Below are positions 53,390-64,000 of a stretch of DNA of 64,000 nucleotides, in pieces; the stretch's first letter is position 1, and the number at the start of each line of letters is the position of its first letter. The notes under the pieces are model-generated. The model worked only from the letters and a program-made list of their open reading frames with translations. It did not search any database and was not told where the DNA came from. A program made the position numbers and the translations under genes. This DNA comes from Anoplolepis gracilipes. Lineage: Eukaryota > Arthropoda > Insecta > Hymenoptera > Formicidae. The stretch is taken from NCBI RefSeq assembly GCF_047496725.1, contig NC_132975.1, forward strand, positions 10,328,501 to 10,392,500, in the 5' to 3' direction.

Positions 53390-55440
53390 ACAATTCCGAT
53401 ATGATTCCTTCGCGATTCCTCGTGACTCAGCTTTCCATTTGCCGGCGAGCCTGCGTCTCCAGGAAGTGCAATAAGGAAATCAGAGTGCATTAAGTCGCGA
53501 CCCCGTGCAACGAAGCGCAGAGCCGCGTATCGACAGTCATTCTCCTTTCGGATATACAGCTTCCGGCAAAAGGGGTGCAAAGAATCGATCGATAAAGAAA
53601 GCCGGCGGGGAAAGGGAAGGGTTGGTGATGGTTGCTACCGAAGGGTCCAAGCCCGGCTTGGAGGGAAGTAAAATACGCGTGAAGAGCTGCACTTTCGTAA
53701 ATTCGTACGAATCACTTCCGTTCCGTCGCTAAATTTCGCCCTCGTCATATTTACAGGCCAGAACCGAGACTCGGGGGTGACTATGCTGGATTGATCGTAC
53801 GCGGCAAAGTGGAGGACGTGTGCAACTCTTGAACTAACAAGCAACTACGAGGAAGTCGCTGGAAAAGTTGTATTAAAGGTACAAAATGAAAGTTTTATAG
53901 TTTGTGAAACTTTCTTTAACAGAAATTCTTCTGATTTATAATATATATATATATATCTTTACAATCACACATGTTTTTTTACTGAACAGAAATATTAATG
54001 TATTAGATAGAATAGTATTCAAAGTAAATAAATTGCTGAAATTTGCATAATGTAATATATTATATAGTTTATATTATGTAACACAAAGTATTCAATTTTT
54101 ATTATTAACTTTCTTTTTATAAATTCTTAAATTTAAGTTATTATTGAACCATTATTGTATAAAATAAGCGAAATTGAATGCTATTCTTTTTTGCTTATCA
54201 ATATGCTAATTAATTAAAATGTGCGCATATGTATTATTGCTATACTGCTACATCTAATTACATTTAAATTGTCAAGCACATTCATCGATCGGTATATCTG
54301 ATATTCATCATTTCCACTACCATAGTCGATCGAGGACAATCGACAAACCTAACGGCCTTTCGAGGATGTCGGAAATCGTGAAACGTTCTGTGAATAATCT
54401 ACGAGTTTCGAGTTAGAAATAATTGATATCTTCCTTATGAGCGTCATATACTAGCTTGCGTTTTTTTAGCGAAAGTAAATGACTCCGTGAACAATATTCC
54501 TGTGTTCTAAAATTAGACAGATACATATGTAATATCGGCTTCCATTGGTCGATTAGAAATGTAGATAGACCGAAAGATAATCCAACATTTACAGCACGAT
54601 AAAAATCTTGATAAACAAATAATTTTTTTTCTAATCTTGAAAAATCATGAAATCAAATTATTTTTTTGAATATTTATTAATTACTTTTTAATTATGAAAA
54701 TAATATAATATTTTTTGTAAGGAGTATTTTAATCTAAATTATAATATATAATGAATATATAAGTATAATATATCTTTCAAATATTCCGCGGAATTTATTT
54801 TATTGAAAGCTTATTTCAACAGAAGAGATGTTTATTATATAGAGACTCTCAGTTTATTATTCCGTCTTTCTGATTCATATACCAGCGGCATTGATGACCG
54901 CCATTAAGATTTCCTGTTAGGTTCGCGGCTAATGCGACTAAATAGAAGGACCGGTCCGAAAAACAACCTAACGAACATACGGCGTCCCGCAGGAAATCCC
55001 TCTGGCAAAGCGCATGTGGGTCGAGTCGGCACGCGTCTGTGTGGGGGAGCACACAAAAGGCTGAGAAATGGTGAGCGAATTGCTCATTATCGAGTGGTCA
55101 GGATATGCGAGGGGTGACTAGGTCCCGTCGGGATTTCACGGGCGGCTTCTGGAAGTAGGCACGGTGGCCCCGTTTAAGGGAGCCCGGGAAGGGGTAAATC
55201 CTCCCCCGCCGAAATTGCGGATTCGCCGAGGGCGAGAATGAATCGCGCGAAAATTGTCTCCACCCTCGCCGCTCTCCGTCCGCTTTCCCTCGGGGTCCTA
55301 TCTGCTTTTCAAACCTTGCTCATTCGAATCTTTTGTGGACCTTAAGGGCTGTCTAAGCTCTGCGAGATTCTGGAAAGCGTAATCGCCGCTGATTGCGAAC
55401 GTTTCGAGCGATATCGAAGTGGGGTGATAATTTCGCAAAG
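53390..55440. other. Intergenic stretch with two GC-richer islands
   Basis: Islands at 53390-53850 and 54880-55440 lie in otherwise AT-rich DNA. The second is the GC-richest block upstream of NELL, around 55120-55300. No credible exon is seen in either. Confidence 0.4.
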
Positions 55441-55651
55441 GGTCACATTAGAGAGTGTTAACTGTGATGCACGGATAATTATGTATTCAGGGACTAAAAT
55501 CTTGTGACGTTTTTCTTTTTTTTTTTTTCTTTTTTTAATTAGCATTGTTACAATTTTTTCGATCAGTATCTTTAACAAATAATCAACCTTGCAAATACTA
55601 GCGTAACATTTGTTACAGATCACATATTTCACTTAATATTTTTTTTTAATC

Positions 55652-55654
<3 letters not shown>

Positions 55655-55693
<39 letters not shown>
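55655..55693. repeat. (TA)n microsatellite
   Basis: A TA tract of about 39 bases. Confidence 0.95.
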
Positions 55694-55699
<6 letters not shown>

Positions 55700-58610
55700 A
55701 TGGAAAAAATTTAAGTTGTAAAATTACATATATGTGGTAAAAAAGGAAGCGGTTTGAACTAACAAATACTTTTAATTCAACTCTCCTAACATTTTCTCTA
55801 CTGTTTCGAAAGCGAATTCCTAATTACAGTTAGGGGATGCTCCCTGCAAGGCACTTTGCACCTGTCTCTGAAGGGCAACCATGACAGGAGTGTGCTGTTC
55901 GACGGGGAAAAAAATTGAATAAGACACGCGCGTGTCAAGAAGATAGCAAAAAACAACCGGGAGCTATCGGTACGTTAATTCCCATGTGGCCCTCAATAAG
56001 CCATATTATTTGACGTATAGCATGCGTGCGTACATGCGTGTATATGCGTATGTGTTGTGTGAAATAAGGGCGCGCCATGTTGTCTGGTCATCCCGCATTG
56101 CGCCAATAAACTCGGTGAATCCCAGACGTAATCTACCCGCAGTCTCAATAAGTCTTTATTTCTTTATCTCCTGTTCCGGTTTCCTTCCGGAATTATCACC
56201 TCTCGAAGATTCTTCCTAATCTTATGGGATTTTCTTTCCGATTAATACCGCGCTACGTTTCAATTTTCAAAATTTTGGCAAGGCTGAAGGGTTGAAAGAT
56301 AAGTTGGACAAAGTTTCGTGATCAACTTGATAATCTTGAGCAGAAAGTTTTGTTATTTGTTTTTACTGTACGTACTTCTCGACGAAACCAAAGAACTATA
56401 GAACTAACTAAATGAAACTGATAACCCATCGTTATTCTGGGCCATTTTCAGAATAATAAACTGCGATCGCGCGCGTATCTCTATCTTTATCTCCTTCGTA
56501 AATGCCAACAAACTAAAAAGAGAATTTCTAATACTCTCGCACAAACATGCAGGTCCAATTATGTATACATAATATATATTAGGTGTTTTGCAATTATCAT
56601 TATTCCTTTCATTTACATTTCGAGTTATCAAGATGTATAAAAAAGACTACATTTATTATATATTAAAAAGTTATAAGTTAAAGTTATTAATAAATTTGAA
56701 ATAAAATTGATTTTATATTTAAAGAGATGGTAGAGATAACATATGTTATATACATACATCATGTACATAACCGAGAAGAGAAAGAATAGAAATTCCCATA
56801 ATACCGGTTTCTATCATATAGATACATATACATCAAATTACTTTCGTATTATGTGTATTTTGGAAATGATTAAAAACGATGCCAAAATTTGGGACGGTAA
56901 GCCAACAGTTACAATTAAATTTGTTCATTAAAAAAAAAAAAAAATACGATTCTCTCGGCTTCATAATTCTTTTTTAGTCCTCCACTACGGTGTTACTTTG
57001 ATCACGAAAATCGTAAAACAATGAAGAAAGAATAGTACCGCTGGTCTCTAATAAATCTTACTTTGTTCCACGATGCACTCTTTATTGTTACAAATTAGCT
57101 TTTCTTTCGACGACTTTTATAAAACTTTTTCGTGCAGCTTTCAAGAAATCTTGTCGAGTATTTTCCTGTCATAATCTTGATACATATTACAGCAATGTCA
57201 TTATCTACGTAGTGGAATATTTATTTGCTGTTATACTGTTTTTTTTAATACTATTAAAATCAGATCTTACGGAAAGTATTCCATAAGAGAAGAGTCTTCA
57301 TTATATTTATTTTTCTTTAATTCTTCAAGTTTTTTCAAGTTTTGCGGAAAGGCTCTTTGCAAATGCACATTAAAATCATTGGTTTAAATATTGAGTATGT
57401 TGATTTTGAAAGAAAAATTAAATTTAAAATTATATTAATACTCGTACATATAAAAATATTTTTTTTTACTGATAAATTTAGTAGGCTTTTATACCTGGGG
57501 AGGCAAAAGAATTTACTAAATTAAATAATTTCCAAGTTGCCTTATTACTTTTTTTTCAATGTTCATAAAACGTTGTATATGTACTATAGGCTTTCACTGA
57601 CTACCCTTAATGTGATGAGCAGCAAGAGACGTAATAAATGTGAAGTGCCACTTGATAGCGAACGTTGGATTCGTTACGTTCTTATTATTTTCTGTGATAC
57701 GTAAAACGTAGCGCAACTTCCACTTAGGATAATGGAGATAGCCTTGACATCCTCGAGAAAAAAAAGCTGTTTTCATCAGTATGTTAGTCTTTTCACAATC
57801 CAACTACTTGAAGAAAGGAATATGAAGGAACAAAAAGATGCTCGAGTACTCAGAAGACTAAGTAACTCGATGCTCCATTCGGCACGTTACTTTGAAGTCC
57901 TTGTGGCGCCCAACAAGATTAATTTAAATTTGCATTTACTTAAAACAAGCATCGCGTCGTTTGCTACAATAAAGATAACAAAAACTGCTCGATATATTAA
58001 ATGACGGCCAGTCACACAATTGGAAAACATTTTTAGAACTTTACAATATTCATTTATCCGATAAGTCACGTTCTTGTTAGTACTTTTCCAATACAAATAC
58101 GTTAATTGACGGAAACGTGTCTACAATACAATCGACTGAAATTATTCAATCGCTTATACGACCTCTCATTACGTTTCAAAGCTTCTCGAATTGAATAGTC
58201 TTATATAGTACATATATAGAACGTCATATGGGGGCAAGCCAGGTGTCGGCATATCCGCGCGATCTACCTGTCTAGCACCTGCCTTCGCAGGAGGTACACT
58301 CGTGGAATCCAGGTGAATTTAACAATTATATTGAAACATATGCACACACGATTTGAAAAGAACAAGTTCAATTTTTGTATGAGAAAATTATATTTTTAAT
58401 AACATATATCTAATAAATTTAGCGCAATAATTTACCAAACTCTCTTCTCGTAATATTTTAGCTAACAATAAGTTAAATTTATTTATATGTTTATCTGTTA
58501 AGTTTAAAAACATTTCGCAAAAGATACAACCAGCTTTACGAATACACTGCTTTTAATTGTTTCGTCAATTATCAAGTAGCGAACTTAATTTAATTTTGAT
58601 GAAGATATAG

Positions 58611-58641
58611 TTTTTTTTTTTTTTTTTTTTTTTGTTTTTTT
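58611..58641. repeat. T-tract, interrupted once
   Basis: 23 T, one G, then 7 T. No adjacent retroelement was recognised. Confidence 0.9.
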
Positions 58642-59479
58642 AATAAAAGTCAAGGAATTTAAGTAGGTCACAGAGGGAAGTTTCAGAGCTATCTGAGGGT
58701 TTAGAACCATCCTGGTCTCTTCTCTTTCTCTTTCGTTTCTCCTTCTCCCATGGTCCTCCGTCAACTTCGTTTCTCGGAGCCAGGAAAAACGGGATAGAAA
58801 CGGAGCTTGAATTCATTATTTCTCATTTCCTCGTTCCCGAATAATTGCATTCGGTTCCACCGAACCGTAATTTCGTGCAGCCGACTCTTCCCATACGTTT
58901 TCAGGGCGCGTCACTCGGTATATTCGGATGTGCGACTTTCTTGTTGATAAAATTTTGACCACCATTAATCAAAAGCGAGCGGGTCAACAACAATTAGCTC
59001 TTACAGTGCGAACTATCTTCGCATTGATTTCAGTTTTTATTGTCTTTTCTTATTTATTTTCTTTGACTATCGTAATTTACTATAGTAATAAAATCTCCAT
59101 TCAGTATTTCCAATTTTTACTTAATATCCCGAGAAAAAATAGACTTATGATCATGTATAATTAAATCCAAAGTTTGACGTAATTTAGCCATATACATATG
59201 ATTTATCAATAATAATCCATAACCTTGACATTATACGATCTGACTATACATAATATCCAAAATTTGGCGTGATATAATCTTGTTTTTAAATAATTATATT
59301 TGTCTAGATTTATTTTCATATATATTCAGATCTATCTGAATATATAATCATATAAAAATTATATATATTATCAGATTTTTTTTTTTATATCTAATCATGT
59401 ATTTACATCTGATTATATTATACGTATTTTTTTTCTCGGGATATAATAAATATCTTTATAAAACCTTCGATTAACTCGT

Positions 59480-62400
59480 CCCCCATCGAGAGTGCCTCAA
59501 AGGCAATAACATCATCACGCTGTATTCAACGTTGTCGTTGCGTCAGTCATAGAATACCACGCTGACCTTCGGGGGAAAGTCATCTGTTTCACATATTGCG
59601 TAGTTTCGCAGTTAATTAGTACAAGAGGAAAAAAGAAGAAAAACAGCGAATCTTGAAAGAAAGCGAGGGTCGAGTCGCGGCAAATTACATTTGATGAGCG
59701 GTAAAGAGGTTGTGTAACTTATTTACCTCGTCGATCCCGCCGCGAGCGAAATCCAGAGAACCAGCCATACATCTCGTCGCATTATCCAGGTTCGTCTTCG
59801 GACGGATGAGCGTCCGTGAAAATTTTACTTGACGACCACGGAGACGACGGAGATCGTCTCTGATGAGAGCAGACAAGGCCGTTCGAGGCCGTGGCTCCCG
59901 CTGTCGAAGCGAAATCATCGATCCCCCAGGGTGTTGCCACCAGCTGTTGCCACCAATCACCGTCTACGTTCATAAGGAAGGGCGAAATGGTTCCTGACGA
60001 ATCTCCTTTTGCCAGATAATAAGCTCGACAAGAATTATCGCAGCGCAGCTGCTTCTCCAGCAAATAATTACGTGACGATTCTTTTGCGACTCTCAGGACT
60101 TTTGCGTCTTGCAAAATTTTACCAAAGAACTATATGTCTTGTTGTTTCTACGAGAATTTGCATGAACTATTATTTTTTATTATTGATTTTCTAATTTTCG
60201 TTTATTAAATACATGAAATTTAATTTTTCGAGTATCGTAAGCATAATTAAACATATTTTATTCATTTGAAATAATTTATAAAAATTGTTGCGGCATAAAA
60301 ATACGACATTTTTCAAAAAATTTAGTTTTATGTTACGGTAATATATAGTACTTTTTCTCTTTCTGTAATATTTTCCTAGTGACCGGAAAAAGATCATCGA
60401 ATAGACGACACGTTTTTGACGTCTTCGGCAACGGGGACGTTCTTTATATTTTATTATCTTTTGGGAGAGTATACACCTGTCGTCAATCGTTACGCATCGT
60501 CTCGACGAGATTACTCATATCGCAGACGATGACTCGCATTAGAGAGGAAAAAATGGACCAAAAGGAAGGAGAAGGCGAGGAAGTGCGGGAGGAGAAAAAA
60601 ACTAAAAGAATTGTTGCAAATATATGTTTATCGGTTGGAAGAAGAAAAACTGCTCGTTCCTCTGGCGCTACTCCATGAGAAAGAAGAGAGAAATCGGCGA
60701 TGTCAGACGACGTTGACAACGGCTGTTGCCTCATGTCGAGTCTTCAGAATAGCTTTCATCATTTCACTCAACGTCTCTTTGTACTTTTTTTTTTCTTTCC
60801 TAAACTCGACTCTGTAGTCGCGTAAGGTGTACAGAATCTCTGTTGTTTTATAGCAAGCAAACGTTCTCTTCTGGCCTTTGTCCCGCTCTTGGTCTTACAA
60901 TCTTATTTTCACATCGTTCTAAATTACCAAGAATGTAATTAACAATTGATAATATTAGCCATTAAAAATTTGTAACTATACGTTACAGAAGTATTATTTT
61001 TTTCAACAATATTAATCTATATGATATAATTAATTAATAAATATTTGTAACTATAGTTGTATGATATCTTTTGATTGCAATAACTATCTCTCGCATATAT
61101 GAAACAAAATATTTAATTACTGATTAACAATATGATGTGACGATTTACACTGTTAGTTAAAAATAACAATGATTAGTAATGGAGCATATTAGATCCTCGC
61201 GATTATTACGTTACAGTCGCAAGGAGTTTATATAAGTGATCGGATATTGCCACTTACACCGATAAATATAATTTCTTTCTACACACGATTTATCTACGTG
61301 ACTCTCACTTAGTGCGTTTTTCGTTTTCATCTTCTCTCATCCAACACGGCGCCGCAGATTCAGCGTGGGTGCGTCGAATTTATTCACGTTAAACGATCCG
61401 CGGTTTGTCTGGTCGGCGTCTGGCACCCCGTCCCGCTCGTAAAGTTACCAGAAAATAATCAAGATGTCTACTGCTTCGTCGAGATCACACGTTTAAACGA
61501 TTATATTTTTTTTTATAGTGGGACAAAAGTGTTTGAAGCCGTGGTTTTTTGATGATAGAATAGGAAAATAGAAAAGAATCAAAGAAGTCTGCTTCGAATT
61601 TCTGTTGCGCACGTGTACTTAAAAATTGCGACAGGAAAAATTAAATTTCTTAAACTTTTACATAAAAATATAATTTCGTTCCCACGGAAACAAATTTTCT
61701 TTGTAAAAAAAAAAAAAAGAAAAAAAATACACAACCTGAAAACTCATTCAAAAGACAACAAATTACAAGTTAACAAACACGATAATTATATAATGAAAGA
61801 ACTTTACCGTTTGCAAGAAAATAAGATATAAATCGCTAAAAAAAATATACGCAAAATCGATCGGAATAGTTCACGTGGAGGAACCGTATCTAAAATTGAT
61901 CGATAGCTACTGGGACCCGTTGGATACGGCAGGAACACGAATGGGAACGTCGTCGCGGTCGAAGGACCTCGACTTACGTAAAACCCTTTGCGCTCGATCG
62001 AATTTCCCGGCCGGCCACCCGGCGACGACGACGACGGCGGTCTGCACAGTTGTGCGCGCTTATTACGAGTCTGCTTTACGATCGCCTCATAAACGTCCGG
62101 ATCCGCGAAATTGATGGACCACTATACGTGACAGCCATGCACGTGCGTGCGCGCCGAATGTGCTGTCGCACAAATTATCCCCATTCGATCTGTGTTGTTC
62201 CGCGTTACCCTTAATACGCTCTTGTAAAGTCATCCCCAGATGAATATTAGTATCTAATAGTAAATGTTGTGAAAAAAGAAATTGAATATAAAATTAAAAT
62301 GTAAAATTTAAATTTAAAAAACTTAAATACTTAGATATTATATTTTTATGTTCTTTATTAATTAAATTATTAGAGTCGAATTTGTGTTGTTTAGTATATA

Positions 62401-64000
62401 TATATATATATATATATACGAAATATAAAAGCAATTCAAAGTGTCATTCGTTGAAGCAATTTGCGAGAGAGAAGATACATGATACATGATATAATTAGAA
62501 TTATTTCTAACAGGTTTAATGGTCAATGACGTATACCAGGTGTTTGACTGTTTTCTATCGTGCCAAGTATGATGCAATATTTTCCTCTCGTTCGTAACTT
62601 TATATAAAGCTTCATGAAAATGTCATTTCGGGAAAGTTATGCTTCTTATTCTTTCACTCTTTTAGACTAAAGGATTTATTTCATCATATATCAACCTATA
62701 TGTATATACGTTTCAATATGAGAAGTATTTTACGTAATAACGCAATGATTTAAATTCTCACACTATGTACGAGCTGGTACGAAAAAATTTCCCGAGCACG
62801 CATTGTCCGCGGTAAGATTTGCAAAATTCGCAGTGCCGAACGTTGGATTATCAAGGAAGTAGATGATATAACGCTAGCATCAGCGTGTCGTGCGTTCGTT
62901 AGTCCCGTATAATATTCCCATTCTCGTAGGCGGAGAGATCCGCCGGAGTCTGATCTGACCCTTTAAATATCCTGCGCTAGGTGATCGCATGGCAATTTCG
63001 CGTTATTATTCGTGCTGTAGGTACTGTTACATACATCGTCGCACAACAGAATGTTACGATATTTCTGGGTTACGACCGAAATTTCGTGTGACAGTTTCAT
63101 ATATCATATTTAACGGAATTGTGTGTGCAATTCAAATTGATCGGTGTAAAAGACGTGTACTTAGTGACCGCTGTAAATTTATGATGTGTACGAAAGTCTT
63201 GTCGAAATCGTATCCTATACGATTCAAAACATGTTTTCAAGTATGCATGTTTGTTCCCGTGAAATCTTATTTGAAATATAACACGTGAAATAACATTACG
63301 GATTATTATTCCAGCATTGCTGTTGAAACGCACAAATATCTCACCAAAATGCGGCGCTTTCTCGAGTCGCGTGAATTTCTCCTTTTCTGTCGTTCTGGTA
63401 CCTTTAATGCCGGCCATTTATCTCGGCTCTGGAAGATCAGAGCGGCGCTTATCGCTTAGACGGTGGCGTGAAGCAGAAATATTCGAGAGAGATGGAGAAA
63501 TCGAGCGAAACGGAAAAGGGAAATATACAAAACACTTAGGCCTATTTTCGGTCCTCCGCGTCCTTTTCTTCTTCCCTCGCCCGTCTGCTTCTGTTATTTA
63601 CTGACTACTCTTTGATTCTTACACGAAGCCTCATTTGCTTGATTATAGTTATTTGAATGATAACTGATGATGAATGATCAGACGATAATCTCTTAGGAAT
63701 TTTTGCGGATTGAAGGATTTATTATGCTTTAATAAGATTTTAAATTGGGAATATCCTTCGGCGATGTCTCACGCGCTACATGCACGAAACGACCTGGTTC
63801 CTTGAGCGAGATACAACGCGCGATCGATCGACCGCCTCAGGCGACCAAGAGTGCTCGAGAAAGAGTCGAATCGGCAGACCTTCGACTGCGAAGAGTTTTT
63901 ATTAAATTATGTGGCTTTGCAGAAACGCGTATATTTTACAGAAATTTCATATAATACGATATGTTAAATATAAAATATTAATATAAAAGTGCGCTCTATA
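59480..64000. other. Intergenic DNA with GC-richer patches, no gene identified
   Basis: Balanced-composition patches at about 59480-60110, 61870-62230 and 63300-63900. Frames within them (for example minus 59782-60114, plus 61875-62114) show no domain I recognise. An unrecognised exon of a neighbouring gene is possible. Confidence 0.35.

Larger units (their letters stand above)
55441..59479. other. Intergenic DNA, no gene seen
   Basis: AT-rich, with (TA)n at 55655 and a T-tract at 58611. The two opposing frames near 57594-58004 have fairly balanced composition but no recognisable motif. Confidence 0.45.

Noticed and set aside
59685..60114. Two overlapping minus frames with GGNSWWQH and DGDWWQQL-type peptides
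   Set aside because: Same DNA in two frames; no family recognised and no supporting neighbour exon.
1..64000. tRNA, rRNA, CRISPR or bacterial-type operons
   Set aside because: I looked for tRNA B-box-like GGTTCRA patterns with cloverleaf partners, well-known insect microRNAs and regularly spaced repeats and found none convincing; the window is eukaryotic. A tRNAscan or Rfam run could still find something I missed.

Overview
The window looks like nuclear DNA of an insect, most likely a hymenopteran and plausibly an ant. It is strongly AT-rich, carries many (TA)n, (CA)n and (GA)n microsatellites, and has compact coding exons separated by spliceosomal introns. It also holds several short inverted-repeat elements whose tips read CAGGATGTCC or CAGAGTGTC beside TA dinucleotides. 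The hymenopteran assignment is inference from base composition, repeat style and gene content; no species can be named.

Only two protein-coding genes can be supported, both on the minus strand, and both were assembled exon by exon with matching splice phases. The first (1080-7239, six coding exons, 316 aa) is a HAD-superfamily phosphatase of the PGP/PDXP (4-nitrophenylphosphatase-like) group with all four HAD motifs. The second (20814-45146, thirteen coding exons, 1117 aa) is a complete NELL-family secreted glycoprotein. Its order is signal peptide, thrombospondin-N/laminin-G domain, coiled coil, two VWC domains, six EGF domains and three more VWC units. After the point where I recall vertebrate NELL proteins ending, the same last exon continues for about 239 codons of Ser/Thr-rich sequence.

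Layout: 1-1041 is 3' flank; 1080-7239 is the phosphatase gene, whose intron 1 holds a 1.8-kb long inverted repeat and a one-armed MITE-like copy; 7240-8436 holds two short palindromic elements; 8437-20209 is intergenic and AT-rich; 20210-20813 is the probable NELL 3' UTR and flank; 20814-45146 is NELL with three introns of 4-6 kb; 45147-64000 is about 19 kb upstream of NELL with no recognisable gene but several GC-richer islands.

The two genes show no functional link; one is probably an intracellular metabolic phosphatase and the other an extracellular matrix or signalling protein. I found no obviously new multi-gene system. The items most worth a second look are the NELL tail, the long foldback element, and a 480-bp palindrome with a Penelope-like hammerhead-type motif.
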